Source: Candidatus Coprousia avicola
GTDB taxonomy: Bacteria; Actinomycetota; Coriobacteriia; Coriobacteriales; Coriobacteriaceae
NCBI GenBank assembly: GCA_018715125.1
Contig: DVMF01000011.1
Location: 37,167-101,166 of the forward strand
Direction: 5' to 3'
Length of the DNA stretch: 64,000 bases
The translations under genes were made by a program, and so were the position numbers. This document shows positions 32,254 to 40,510 of this stretch, one piece after another. Positions within the stretch are counted from its first letter, which is position 1. Each line of letters starts with the position of its first letter. The notes beneath the pieces are model-generated. The model was not told where the DNA came from. It did no database searches and worked only from the letters and a program-made list of their open reading frames with translations.

Positions 32254-33624
32254 ATGAAGTTAACCGTTATCGGTGGCGGCGGGGTGCGCTCGCTCTTCCT
32301 TGCCAAGAGCATCGCCCAGCAGTCTTCAAAGCTCGGCATCACCCAGCTGGTATTTATGGATAACGACGCCGAAAAACTCAAGGTGTACGGCACCCTCGCG
32401 CGCCATGTCTCCCAGATGCTCGACCCCGCCCTGGAGTTCGTCCTTACCGAGAATCCAGTTGAAGCAGTGAAAGACGCTGACTACGTCATCACGACAATCC
32501 GCGTCGGTGGCGACCACATGCGGGTACGCGACGAGCGCATTGCCCTCGCCCATAACGTATTAGGCCAGGAAACGACCGGTGCCGCAGGCGTATCGTTTGC
32601 GATGCGCTCCATCCCTGCCCTGGCATCGTACTGCGAGCTCATCCGCGCCCACGCCAAGCCCACGGTCAAGGTCTTCAACTTCACGAACCCCGCCGGCGTA
32701 GTCTCACAGGCGCTTCATGATATGGGGTATGACTTCACCTACGGCATCTGCGATGCCCCCAGCGGTATGCTCCACCAGTTTGCCGACCTTTACGGCGTCG
32801 ATGCCTCTCGTCTTGAAGGCGAGTGCTACGGATTGAACCACCTCTCGTATTTCTCGAGCATCAAGCTCGATGGACGCGAAATCGTTCCCGAACTCATCGA
32901 GAGCGACGAGGTCTATCAGAAGACCGATATGCACTTCTTTGAGAAAGACCTCGTCCGGACACATCGGAGCATTCTCAACGAGTATCTCTACTACTTCTAT
33001 TATCGCGAGCGGGCCGTTGAGAACATCCAGAAGGCCGGCCAGACGCGTGGTGAACTAATCGAAGAGGTCAACCGCAAGATGACCGCTGAACTCTCCACAA
33101 TCGATATCGACGACGATTTTGATACCGCGCTCAAGACGTATGAAAAATGGTACGGCGTGCGCGAGGATGCCTATATGGCAAACGAGACCGGTATGAAGCG
33201 AGAGAAGCCTTGGAGCTTCGATGTGTTCAGCCCCGACGCTGGCGGATACGCGGGCGTGGCGCTGCGCTACATCAATCTTGTACAAACGGGCACCGAAGGA
33301 ACCATGATCCTCTGTGCGCCCAACAACGGCGCTATCCCCACACTCGAGGATGATGACGTTGTCGAGATTACCTGCGATATCTCTGCCGCAAGCTGCAAAC
33401 CCCACCGTTTCGACATTACAGATATCCCGGCGAGCAACCTCGAGCTCATCCGACGTGTCAAGTATTACGAGCGCCTTGCCGCCCGTGGCATCGTCAACCG
33501 CTCGCGCGCCGACATCGTGGAGTGCCTGACGATGCATCCGCTCGTCAACTCCTACTCTCTTGCATGCGACCTTGCCGATAAGTACATCGCCCTCAACAAG
33601 GACTATATCGACGGCTGGCACTAG
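32254..33624 (+). CDS. GH4 6-phospho-alpha-glucosidase-like enzyme
   Basis: A 456-residue NAD- and Mn-dependent glycosidase of family GH4, which cleaves phosphorylated disaccharides by an oxidation-elimination route. The GGGGVRS loop (about 7-13) binds NAD. The metal motif is C166-D-A-P169, with N195-H196 in GLNHLSYF. In GH4, a C-D-x-P motif marks 6-phospho-alpha-glucosidases, while C-N-x-P marks beta-type enzymes, so an alpha-glucoside such as maltose-6-phosphate is favoured, although other parts resemble enzymes annotated as beta-type. AGGAG precedes the ATG. Co-transcribed with the PTS permease. Confidence 0.85.
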   Translation: MKLTVIGGGGVRSLFLAKSIAQQSSKLGITQLVFMDNDAEKLKVYGTLARHVSQMLDPALEFVLTENPVEAVKDADYVITTIRVGGDHMRVRDERIALAHNVLGQETTGAAGVSFAMRSIPALASYCELIRAHAKPTVKVFNFTNPAGVVSQALHDMGYDFTYGICDAPSGMLHQFADLYGVDASRLEGECYGLNHLSYFSSIKLDGREIVPELIESDEVYQKTDMHFFEKDLVRTHRSILNEYLYYFYYRERAVENIQKAGQTRGELIEEVNRKMTAELSTIDIDDDFDTALKTYEKWYGVREDAYMANETGMKREKPWSFDVFSPDAGGYAGVALRYINLVQTGTEGTMILCAPNNGAIPTLEDDDVVEITCDISAASCKPHRFDITDIPASNLELIRRVKYYERLAARGIVNRSRADIVECLTMHPLVNSYSLACDLADKYIALNKDYIDGWH

Positions 33625-33669
33625 CGAAGTGCCCGTATAAGCAAGAGTGCCGACGCAAAGACCTCCCCG

Positions 33670-33699
33670 GCCGGGCCGTACCACAGTGTACGGCCCGGC
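33670..33699 (+). terminator. Terminator hairpin of the PTS operon
   Basis: A perfect 12-bp stem (33670-33681 with 33688-33699) with a 6-base loop lies 46 bp after the glycosidase stop. It is followed by TAGCTTT, a short T-run. Confidence 0.6.
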
Positions 33700-33853
33700 T
33701 AGCTTTCACACGCTATAGGAAAGCAAGCCATCCATGAGGAGCGCCGCATTCTCCGTGGATGCCCTTCTTCCCTTTTCCAACCAAGGGGATACGCACTCTT
33801 TCCTGTACACACCGTAGCAGCCCGAACCTGCCTCGCGATTCCGCCCCACAAAG

Positions 33854-33910
33854 GAAATCGCGTTTAGGCCCTCTCGGGGGGCCTAGAACGAGCCTGAACG
33901 CGATTTCTTT
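33854..33910 (+). terminator. Nested hairpin with T-rich tail
   Basis: An outer stem GAAATCGCGTT (33854-33864) pairs with 33897-33907; an inner stem (33865-33871 with 33879-33885) stacks on it, leaving an 11-base bulge. A TTT run follows the outer arm. It may be a second PTS-operon terminator or a structured repeat. Confidence 0.5.
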
Positions 33911-33927
33911 ACGCCCCTCAACACAAA

Positions 33928-33960
33928 ACCGGCCATGGCTGTATGTAAGCCATGGCCGGT
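33928..33960 (-). terminator. Terminator of the glycyl-radical gene
   Basis: A perfect 13-bp stem (33928-33940 with 33948-33960), loop of 7. On the minus strand it is followed by TTTTGTGTT. It lies 48 bp past the stop of the small glycyl-radical gene. Confidence 0.85.
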
Positions 33961-34008
33961 ATCTCCTCCGCCCGCGTGGGGCGGAGGTTGCCTTATGCAG
34001 GAACTAAC

Positions 34009-34260
34009 CTACATCGCCTGGTGGAACGTACGGCTGATGACCTCGTCCTGCTGCTCCTTCGTGAGGTTGTGGAAGTTGACCGCGTAGCCCGACACGCGAA
34101 TGGTGAGCTGCGGGTACTTCTCGGGGTGCGCCTGCGCATCGAGCAGCGTGTCGCGATTGAACACGTTGACGTTCAGATGATGGCCGCCCTTCTCGGCGTA
34201 CGCGTCGAGCATCTGCACGAGGTTATCGGCCTGGGCCTGGGGTACATCCTTGACCTGCAT
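34009..34260 (-). CDS. grcA: Separate glycyl-radical domain of pyruvate formate-lyase
   Basis: An 83-residue protein equal to the C-terminal glycyl-radical domain of pyruvate formate-lyase (similar to YfiD/GrcA). RVSGYAVNF carries the radical glycine G58, and [18 protein letters not shown] ends like full-length PflB. GAAAGGAG precedes the ATG, and an extended -10 TGCTATGAT lies upstream. In E. coli GrcA is a spare part for oxygen-cleaved PFL; here the large gene 137 bp upstream lacks this domain altogether, so the small protein is likely an obligatory subunit. PflA should activate it. Confidence 0.88.
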   Translation of the reverse strand: MQVKDVPQAQADNLVQMLDAYAEKGGHHLNVNVFNRDTLLDAQAHPEKYPQLTIRVSGYAVNFHNLTKEQQDEVISRTFHQAM

Positions 34261-34298
34261 GGGAACTCCTTTCGGAAGGCGCGCTATCTGTTAGCGCA

Positions 34299-34307
34299 AT
34301 CATAGCA
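34299..34307 (-). promoter_or_regulatory. Extended -10 promoter of the glycyl-radical gene
   Basis: On the minus strand TGCTATGAT (TGnTATGAT) occurs about 40 bases before the start codon. A GCGCTA/TAGCGC hairpin (34281-34297) overlaps the expected transcript start. It allows expression separately from the large subunit. Confidence 0.5.
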
Positions 34308-34377
34308 TTTTTGGCAACCGCCTAGTTGCGGCATCTGGGCCGGGGCCGAAGTGACAACCGCGATGCCATATTTCGAC

Positions 34378-34391
34378 CCCGTCCCCAAATG
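34378..34391 (+). repeat. Near-copy of the 14-bp repeat near the TIR gene
   Basis: CCCGTCCCCAAATG differs from the copies at 6573 and 8177 in one base. It sits in the gap just downstream of the pflB stop. Confidence 0.4.
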
Positions 34392-34397
34392 AATCAC

Positions 34398-36494
34398 CTA
34401 GCAGTCGGCGCACTCCGGTGCGTCGACCGAGAACTCCGCCGTCGAGAAGTCGAGGCTGTCGAGGTCGAGGTCGCCGAAGAACACCTCGTCCTCCTTGCCG
34501 AGCGCGCCCGGGATGATGGAGAACGTGTTGGAGATACCGTCCTGCGCGTCGCGGAAGGGCAGCTTGGACACGGAGCTCAGGCTCGCGATGGCGCCGTGCG
34601 TGTCGCGCTGGTGCATGGGGTTCGCGCCCGGGGCGAACGGCACGCCCTTCTTGCGGCCGTCCGGCGTGGCGCCGGTGTTCTTGCCGTACACGACGTTGGA
34701 GGTGATGGTGAGCACCGACGTGGTAGGGATCGAGTTGCGGTACGTATCGTTCATGCGGATGAACTCCATGAACTCGTGCACGATGTCGTGCGCGATGGTG
34801 TCCACGCGATCGTCGTCGTTGCCGTACTTGGGGAACTCGCCCTCGATCTCAAAGTCCACGATGACGCCCTGCTCGTCGCGGACGGGATGCACCTTGGCGT
34901 ACTTGATGGCAGAAAGCGAGTCGGCCACCACGGAGAGGCCGGCGATGCCCGTGGCGAACCAGCGCTTGACGTGCTTGTCGTGCAGCGCCATCTGGATGGC
35001 CTCGTAGCAATACTTGTCGTGCATGTAGTGGATGATGTTGAGCGCGTTGACGTACACGCCGGCAAGCCAGCGCATCATGTCGCGGAACTTGGCCATGACG
35101 TCATCGTAATCGAGCGTGTCGCCCACCACGGGACGGTACGCCGGACCGATCTGCTTCTTGGTGATCTCGTCCACACCGCCGTTGAGCGCGTAGAGCAGGC
35201 ACTTGGCGAGGTTGGCGCGGGCACCGAAGAACTGCATCTCCTTACCCACGCGCATGGAGGAGACGCAGCAGGCGATGGCGTAGTCGTCGCCGTGGTAGAC
35301 CCGCATGACGTCGTCGTTCTCGTACTGGATGGACGAGCTCGCGATCGAGGCCTTGGCGCAGAACTCCTTGAACTTCTGGGGCAGGTTCGTCGACCAGAGC
35401 ACCGTCAGGTTGGGCTCGGGGCTCGTGCCCATGTTCTCAAGCGTGTGCAGGTAGCGGAACGCCGTCTTGGTGACGAGCGTGCGGCCGTCGACGCCCATGC
35501 CGCCGATGGACTCGGTCACCCACTGCGGGTCGCCGGAGAACAGGTTCTGGTACTCGGGCGTGCGGGCGAACTTGACCATGCGGAGCTTCATGATGAAGTG
35601 GTCGACGAACTCCTGGATCTGCTCCTCGGTAAACGTGCCGCGGGCGAGGTCGCGCTCAGCGTAGATGTCGATGAAGGTCGAGGTGCGGCCCATGGACATG
35701 GCGGCGCCGTTCTGGTCCTTCACGGAGGCGAGGTAGGCGAAGTACATCCACTGGATGGCCTCCTGGACGTTCGTCGCCGGGCCGGAGATGTCGAAGCCGT
35801 AGAAGTCGGCCATCATCTTGAGCTGGCCGAGCGCACGGATCTGCTCGGTGAGCTCCTCGCGGTCGCGGATGTTCTCCTCCGTCATGACGACGGGGGTCGA
35901 GGCCTTCTGGGCCTCCTTGTCCTTGATGAGGTAGTCGACACCGTAGAGCGCCACGCGGCGGTAATCGCCGATGATGCGGCCGCGGCCGTAGCCGTCGGGA
36001 AGGCCCGTGATGATGTGCGACGAGCGGCAGGCGCGCATCTCGGGCGTATAGACGTCGAAAACGCCGGCGTTATGGGTCTTGCGGCGATAGGTGTAGGTCT
36101 CGACCACGTCGGGATCGATCTGGTAGCCGTGCTGCGCGGCGGCCTGCACCGAGATGCGGATACCGCCGTTGACGTGCAGCGCGCGCTTGAGCGGCTTGTC
36201 GGTCTGCAGGCCGACGATGGTCTCGCGCTCGGGGTGCGCCGGGTCGATGTAGCCGGCAGGATGGGCCACGATGCCCGTCACGGTCTCGGTGTCCATGTCG
36301 AGCACGCCGCCCTGCGCGCGCTCCTGCGCAAAGAGGTCCATGACCGTCGCCCACAGCTCGCGCGTACGCTCGGTGGGGCCGGCGAGGAACGACTCGTCGC
36401 CTTCGTAGGGGGTGTAGTTGCGCTGGATGAAGTCGCGCACGTCGACCTCATCGGTCCACGTGCCGGGCGCGAAGCCCTCCCAAGCAGCCTGCAT
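34398..36494 (-). CDS. pflB: Pyruvate formate-lyase large subunit lacking glycyl-radical domain
   Basis: A 698-residue formate C-acetyltransferase that makes acetyl-CoA and formate from pyruvate and CoA in anaerobic fermentation. The catalytic pair is C409-C410 in YAIACCVS, and SSSIQYENDDVMR and TSNVVYGKNTGATPDGR are family segments. E. coli PflB is about 60 residues longer: this chain stops after an acidic tail ending in ECADC, just where the glycyl-radical domain (RVSGY) should begin. That domain is the separate gene at 34009-34260. AAGGAG lies 9 bases before the ATG. The activating enzyme is about 8 kb away. Confidence 0.93.
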   Translation of the reverse strand: MQAAWEGFAPGTWTDEVDVRDFIQRNYTPYEGDESFLAGPTERTRELWATVMDLFAQERAQGGVLDMDTETVTGIVAHPAGYIDPAHPERETIVGLQTDKPLKRALHVNGGIRISVQAAAQHGYQIDPDVVETYTYRRKTHNAGVFDVYTPEMRACRSSHIITGLPDGYGRGRIIGDYRRVALYGVDYLIKDKEAQKASTPVVMTEENIRDREELTEQIRALGQLKMMADFYGFDISGPATNVQEAIQWMYFAYLASVKDQNGAAMSMGRTSTFIDIYAERDLARGTFTEEQIQEFVDHFIMKLRMVKFARTPEYQNLFSGDPQWVTESIGGMGVDGRTLVTKTAFRYLHTLENMGTSPEPNLTVLWSTNLPQKFKEFCAKASIASSSIQYENDDVMRVYHGDDYAIACCVSSMRVGKEMQFFGARANLAKCLLYALNGGVDEITKKQIGPAYRPVVGDTLDYDDVMAKFRDMMRWLAGVYVNALNIIHYMHDKYCYEAIQMALHDKHVKRWFATGIAGLSVVADSLSAIKYAKVHPVRDEQGVIVDFEIEGEFPKYGNDDDRVDTIAHDIVHEFMEFIRMNDTYRNSIPTTSVLTITSNVVYGKNTGATPDGRKKGVPFAPGANPMHQRDTHGAIASLSSVSKLPFRDAQDGISNTFSIIPGALGKEDEVFFGDLDLDSLDFSTAEFSVDAPECADC

Positions 36495-36985
36495 GAAACC
36501 ACGCTCCTTATCGCCTGTCCGGACGTTGGAACCAGGCGGGTCGTCCCGACGGGCGCGGGACCTGACAGGGACGGGGCATCATCGGGCAAATGTGCGTCCC
36601 ATTTCACAGTTTCCGCAGCTCATCGGGAATTTTATCAGGGTGGATAGCATATCATAGGGACCCCGCGCCAACCGAGGCCGTCTGCCGATTGGTGCGAGGT
36701 TCACAAGTTACCAACAGCTAACCATCCGCCTCCGGGCCCGCACCGCACGCCCCGCCCCGCACCGCGCGTCCCGCCGATTTCTCCCGCGCTTCAGCGATGG
36801 CGTCTCCTGCGTTTCAAATCGAGATGCTACCTGCCATTTCTGCAGTAAAACCAACCTAATCTGTAGGGTGTCGTTTTATGCGGGCGCGATGCCGTACGCT
36901 ACTCGTATCGGTTTGATCGCGCCGCGTGCCCTACGCGAGCATGCAGACGCGCCGTTGCATCTGTAACCGGTAAGGGAGGCACCCC
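36495..36985. other. 491-bp divergent spacer between pflB and the E1/E2/JAB series
   Basis: On the pflB side, two TATGAT/TATGCT -10-like hexamers (minus strand, 36656-36651 and 36651-36646) lie about 160 bp before the start, without matching -35 boxes. The middle (about 36720-36800) is very C-rich. On the plus side no convincing promoter for the gene at 36986 is visible; GGGAGG provides its ribosome site. No RNA gene or repeat was recognised. Confidence 0.35.
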
Positions 36986-37210
36986 ATGATCTATGTTCCC
37001 GCAGGTATGACCGCCGCACCGTCCAACGACGACAACGCTGCCGCGGCGCAGCGCCGGCGCATCGCCGAGATGCTCCGCAACAACGAGCCCATCAACGTCT
37101 CGCACGCGGGCACGGTCCACAGTGCCAACGAGACGCCCGACGGCACGCCCGTAGAGGAGGTCGTCGACGGCGAGGTCGAGGTCTTCGTTCCCAAGGGGGT
37201 GCTCGCGTAA
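36986..37210 (+). CDS. Small protein opening the E2/JAB/E1/FtsK gene series
   Basis: A 74-residue protein I do not recognise. The first half is polar with a short helix (AAAAQRRRIAEMLRNN); the second half (PINVSHAGTVHSANETPDG, then EEVVDGEVEVFVPKG) reads as short beta strands. It has no membrane segment or cysteine. GGGAGG lies 6 bases before the ATG, and the E2-like gene starts 1 bp after its stop. Position at the head of a conjugation operon makes it a candidate modifier or substrate, but it is short for a beta-grasp ubiquitin fold and lacks a C-terminal Gly-Gly. Confidence 0.65.
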   Translation: MIYVPAGMTAAPSNDDNAAAAQRRRIAEMLRNNEPINVSHAGTVHSANETPDGTPVEEVVDGEVEVFVPKGVLA

Positions 37211-37211
37211 G

Positions 37212-37703
37212 ATGGCATCCTTCTACTGGTACGAGCGCAACCCCGAGCTGCTTCAGGCGGAAAAGGCGGCCATGCAGCAGTTCTTTCCCCACTTCAAACT
37301 GCAGACGCTCGACGACGGGCGCCTCTATTGGGTGGGTACGCTGAACCCGCGCGGCAAGGCGGGCGGCACCTGGACGCTCATGGCCATCTACCAGCACGAT
37401 CATCCCAATAACGATGCCCGCTACGGCTCGTCGGTACGCATCTACTCCATCAAGCCCGATCTCGACGAGCTCGTCCGTGCGGCGGGCAGCCTGCCGCACA
37501 TCCTCGTCGATGAGGCGAACCACTACTACATGTGCACGAGCGACCGCCAGTACGTCAAAGAGGGCCTGCACGGGGACAAGAAGGAATACGAGGCGACCTC
37601 GGCCGCCTCGTCGCTCGCTTGGGCTGCCAAGTGGATTTTCATCGTCGAGGAATGGCTCGAGGGCGAGCTTCCCACGAGAGAGGTCTTTGCCGATGTGTAT
37701 TAG
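37212..37703 (+). CDS. E2-like (ubiquitin-conjugating fold) protein
   Basis: A 163-residue protein. The order of elements fits prokaryotic E2-like proteins: an N-terminal helix (ERNPELLQAEKAAMQQ), strands through WTLMAIYQHDHP and SVRIYSIKP, then LPHILVDEANHYYMC, where C108 would be the catalytic cysteine, and a C-terminal helix with AWAAKWIFIVEEWLEG like the W-x3-YE-x-W-L pattern of the family. It lies directly before a JAMM protease and an E1, the usual partners. The call rests on pattern and context; a structure prediction would settle it. The JAB start overlaps its end by 11 bp. Confidence 0.6.
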   Translation: MASFYWYERNPELLQAEKAAMQQFFPHFKLQTLDDGRLYWVGTLNPRGKAGGTWTLMAIYQHDHPNNDARYGSSVRIYSIKPDLDELVRAAGSLPHILVDEANHYYMCTSDRQYVKEGLHGDKKEYEATSAASSLAWAAKWIFIVEEWLEGELPTREVFADVY

Positions 37704-38901
37704 GATCTGGGGCGACCTGCTGCGCCGCCTGATCTCGCTGCCGGGGGAGCGGCCCACGCCGCGGCGGGCGTCGCGTCCCCGCGCAAGCGTCGGCTCCCGC
37801 CAAGACCGGTACGGCGCCGATGATGAAGCGGACGCGTACGCGGCCGAGGGCGCTGCCGCCACGCACCTGGACGACCGCGATACCCCGCCGCAGCGGCCCG
37901 CCCCTCCGTTTGCGCCGGAGCACCTCCACGTGCGCTTTACCCAGCGCGCCTGGGTCTCGCTTTTGAGCGAGACCCTGTATAAGGTGGCAACCGAGACGGG
38001 CGGCATCCTTCTGGGCTACCGCGATGGCGACGACTGGCTGGTGGCGGAATCCATCGATCCCGGGCCCAACTCGGTGTTTGAGTTCGCCTTCTTCGAGTAC
38101 GACCAGCCCTATGTGAACCACCTTGCCAACCGCATCGTGCGTCTGTACGAGCGCCCGCTCGAGGTCATCGGCCTCTGGCACCGCCATCCCGGGTCTTTTG
38201 ACCGTTTCAGCAACACCGACGACGGCACCAACGCGCGCTACGCGCACCTGAGCCCCTGGGGGTCCTTAAGCGGCCTTGTAAACATCGACCCCGAGCCGCG
38301 CCTCACGCTCTTCCACGTCGACGGGCAGACCTCAGGCTACACCCGCGTCCCCTTTACCGTTCTCACGTGGGAGGAAAGCCTTGCGGCGGCGCCCCTTTGC
38401 GCGCCGGACGCCCTCATGCGCCGGCTCGCCGCGCAAAACGAGCGCGCCCTGAGCGCCGGTGCCACGCCCGCGCCGGCGGCGCCGACGCTCAGCTTGGGCG
38501 AGCTCGCCGAGCTCTGGGGGGACGCCGTCTCCCGTCAGGCATCCCATGACCGGCCCGTTTTCGACGGGACGGAGCTGCTCTGGGACACCGCGCTTTGGAC
38601 CGACGACGAGCTCGCGCAAGCCGTACGCATCACCGAAGCCGACGGCGCGGCGCTTGCCGCCCGCGGTCTCGAGCTCGAGCTCTCTCTCGACCGCGAGCAG
38701 CGCCTGCGCCTCGTCGCAACCGACGGGCGCGAAACGTGCGCCCTCGGCGTGATCGGCAAGCTACCGCAGGCAGACGGCAGTGCTACCTTTGCGCTCCGCC
38801 TTCCCGCGGCAGATGCAACCATGCTGCTGCGGACGGGCGCCATCGCCCGGGCACTCGACGCGCACAGCGCCTCGCGCCCCGCCCGCGTCACCGTCTCCTA
38901 G
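37693..38901 (+). CDS. JAB/JAMM-domain metalloprotease
   Basis: A 402-residue protein. A disordered Arg/Pro-rich N-terminus (1-72) leads to a JAMM domain (about 78-225) with the complete zinc motif H163-x-H165-x7-S173-x2-D176 (WHRHPGSFDRFSNTD) and upstream glutamate E101 in ETGGILLGY. Such proteases trim ubiquitin-like tails or remove them from targets. The C-terminal 150 residues form a separate domain of unknown fold, partly Leu/Ala/Asp-rich. GAGAGG precedes the ATG inside the end of the E2 gene, so translation is coupled. It is followed by the E1 gene after 15 bp. Confidence 0.85.
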   Translation: MCIRIWGDLLRRLISLPGERPTPRRASRPRASVGSRQDRYGADDEADAYAAEGAAATHLDDRDTPPQRPAPPFAPEHLHVRFTQRAWVSLLSETLYKVATETGGILLGYRDGDDWLVAESIDPGPNSVFEFAFFEYDQPYVNHLANRIVRLYERPLEVIGLWHRHPGSFDRFSNTDDGTNARYAHLSPWGSLSGLVNIDPEPRLTLFHVDGQTSGYTRVPFTVLTWEESLAAAPLCAPDALMRRLAAQNERALSAGATPAPAAPTLSLGELAELWGDAVSRQASHDRPVFDGTELLWDTALWTDDELAQAVRITEADGAALAARGLELELSLDREQRLRLVATDGRETCALGVIGKLPQADGSATFALRLPAADATMLLRTGAIARALDAHSASRPARVTVS

Positions 38902-38916
38902 CAAGGGAGGACCATC

Positions 38917-40209
38917 ATGGCTTTTGGCACCACCGCCGCCACCGCGTTGCGGGCGCTCGTCCCCGGCTCGCTCATCGACGCCCGCGCCACCGGCGCCGTG
39001 CACGGCATCTATCACGCCGAGACCGGCGTGCTGAACGTGCTCGCCCCCGGCACGCCGCACGCCAAGCGGGCCCGTGAGGTCGGACGCATCTACCCCACCC
39101 TTGCCGATGCGCCCGCTTGGGCGCGCGATCTGGACAGACGCACCCGCCCCGCGAGCAAGCAGGCCCTTCTGGCGCTGATCAAGGGTGCGGGCACTGCCGA
39201 GGGGGAGGCGGACGCCCCGCACGTCGACGGCGCGCCCGCCGCGCATGAGGAGCCCCGGGAGTTCTGCCTCTACTGGACGGACGCGGCGGAGCCCGAGCTC
39301 ATCTGCGTGGGGCCGGGCGGGCGCTACGCCGTCGAGCGCTACGACCTGCACCGCGATGTGTTCTCGCGCAACACCGGCATTCTGGAGACCGACCTTATGG
39401 CCGCCAAGCGCGTCGTCGTTCTGGGATGCGGCTCGGTGGGGAGCCTCGTGGTGCTGGAGCTCGCGCGCGCCGGCGTGGGAAACTTCCTGCTCGTGGACGC
39501 CGACATCTTTGAGTACCACAACATCTGCCGCCACCAGTGCGGGGTGGAGGACGTGGGCCGCTACAAGGTCGATGCCGTGCGTGACCGCATCCTCGCCATC
39601 AACCCCTGCGTGCACGTGGAGACGGCCCGCACCACCGCGGAGCAGGTCGCCAAAGACGTCTTCGACCGGTGGATCGTGCCCGGCGAGACCCTCTTGGTGG
39701 GCTGCGCCGACGGGCGGGCGGCAGACGCGTACGGCAACAGCATCGCCGTGCTCTACCAGGTACCCTACCTTTCCATCGGGTTTTGGGAGCGCGCCTTTGC
39801 GGGCGAGATCTTCTACTGGCTGCCCGGGCGCCGACAGCCCTGTTACCGCTGCGCCCTCGGCGCGGGCGAGGACGGCATCTCGCAGCGCGTGGAGGCCAAC
39901 CACCACATCTACTCCGATCAGGCGGATCTCGCCGCCGTCAACTTTGAGCCCGGTATCTCCATCGACATCAACTTTGTGACCATCATCGGCATCAAGCTCG
40001 CCCTCGATATCCTGAACGAGGGCAACCCGCGCTTTACCCAGCGCCTGCTCCCCCACCTCACCCAATACACGCTCGTGTGCAACACCAACGACCCCGCCGT
40101 GGGCGGCGACATGGCCGAGATCTTCAGCTATCCCCTGCAGGTAACCACGTCGCTCATGGTCGGCTACCGCGACGGTTGCCCGCCGTGCACCTATGAGCGG
40201 GGTGCGTGA
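38917..40209 (+). CDS. ThiF/E1-like adenylating enzyme
   Basis: A 430-residue protein. After a 160-residue N-terminal region comes a ThiF/MoeB/E1 domain: VVVLGCGSVGS (G170-G175 loop), acidic D194/D196 for the ribose, R205 in NICRHQ, K217, and GCADGR with D265 for magnesium. Zinc is likely held by C309-x2-C312 (PCYRC) and a C-terminal CPPC pair. Such enzymes adenylate the C-terminus of a ubiquitin-like protein and pass it to an E2 cysteine. I do not see an obvious catalytic cysteine in the usual crossover loop. GGGAGG precedes the start. Together with E2 and JAB it forms a complete conjugation set apart from the modifier. Confidence 0.85.
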   Translation: MAFGTTAATALRALVPGSLIDARATGAVHGIYHAETGVLNVLAPGTPHAKRAREVGRIYPTLADAPAWARDLDRRTRPASKQALLALIKGAGTAEGEADAPHVDGAPAAHEEPREFCLYWTDAAEPELICVGPGGRYAVERYDLHRDVFSRNTGILETDLMAAKRVVVLGCGSVGSLVVLELARAGVGNFLLVDADIFEYHNICRHQCGVEDVGRYKVDAVRDRILAINPCVHVETARTTAEQVAKDVFDRWIVPGETLLVGCADGRAADAYGNSIAVLYQVPYLSIGFWERAFAGEIFYWLPGRRQPCYRCALGAGEDGISQRVEANHHIYSDQADLAAVNFEPGISIDINFVTIIGIKLALDILNEGNPRFTQRLLPHLTQYTLVCNTNDPAVGGDMAEIFSYPLQVTTSLMVGYRDGCPPCTYERGA

Positions 40210-40210
40210 T

Positions 40211-40501
40211 ATGGACGCGTACCAGTCTGAAGCGAGCATCCGTGCGAGCCTCGCCGCCATCGCCGACGCCTCCGCCACGTTTGGCACGCGCTGGAGCGCC
40301 TTCAAGCAGAACATGGCGGGCGACCCGCACGTGCCCGATCTGCAGGATGCCTACATCGAGCCCATGCTCCGCTCCCAGACGGCGCTCATCGAGGCCCTCG
40401 ATACCATGCGCAAGGCATCGCACCGGTTTTTTGAGGTGAGCGACGACGCCACCCGCGACGAGCGCGCGGCGCGCGACCCCTCCCACCCCCTCGTCCGTTA
40501 G
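40211..40501 (+). CDS. Small helical (WXG100/ESAT-6-like size) protein
   Basis: A 96-residue, almost entirely helical protein starting 1 bp after the E1 stop and 9 bp before the FtsK-type ATPase. Two amphipathic helices (about 6-33 and 48-75) flank a GDPHVPDL turn; a tryptophan sits in TRWSAFKQN rather than in a clear W-x-G turn. Size, fold and position next to an EssC-like ATPase suggest a type VII substrate-like or adaptor protein, but the motif is not canonical. Confidence 0.6.
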   Translation: MDAYQSEASIRASLAAIADASATFGTRWSAFKQNMAGDPHVPDLQDAYIEPMLRSQTALIEALDTMRKASHRFFEVSDDATRDERAARDPSHPLVR

Positions 40502-40510
40502 GTACCCACT

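Noticed and set aside
34299..34397. Frameshift or sequencing error joining pflB and the glycyl-radical gene
   Set aside because: There are 137 bp with stops, a promoter-like extended -10 and a good ribosome site between them, so two genes are the better reading.
36986..40209. A CBASS or Bil defence operon
   Set aside because: There is no CD-NTase or effector, the E1 and E2 are not fused, and no Bil-type ubiquitin-like protein is seen.
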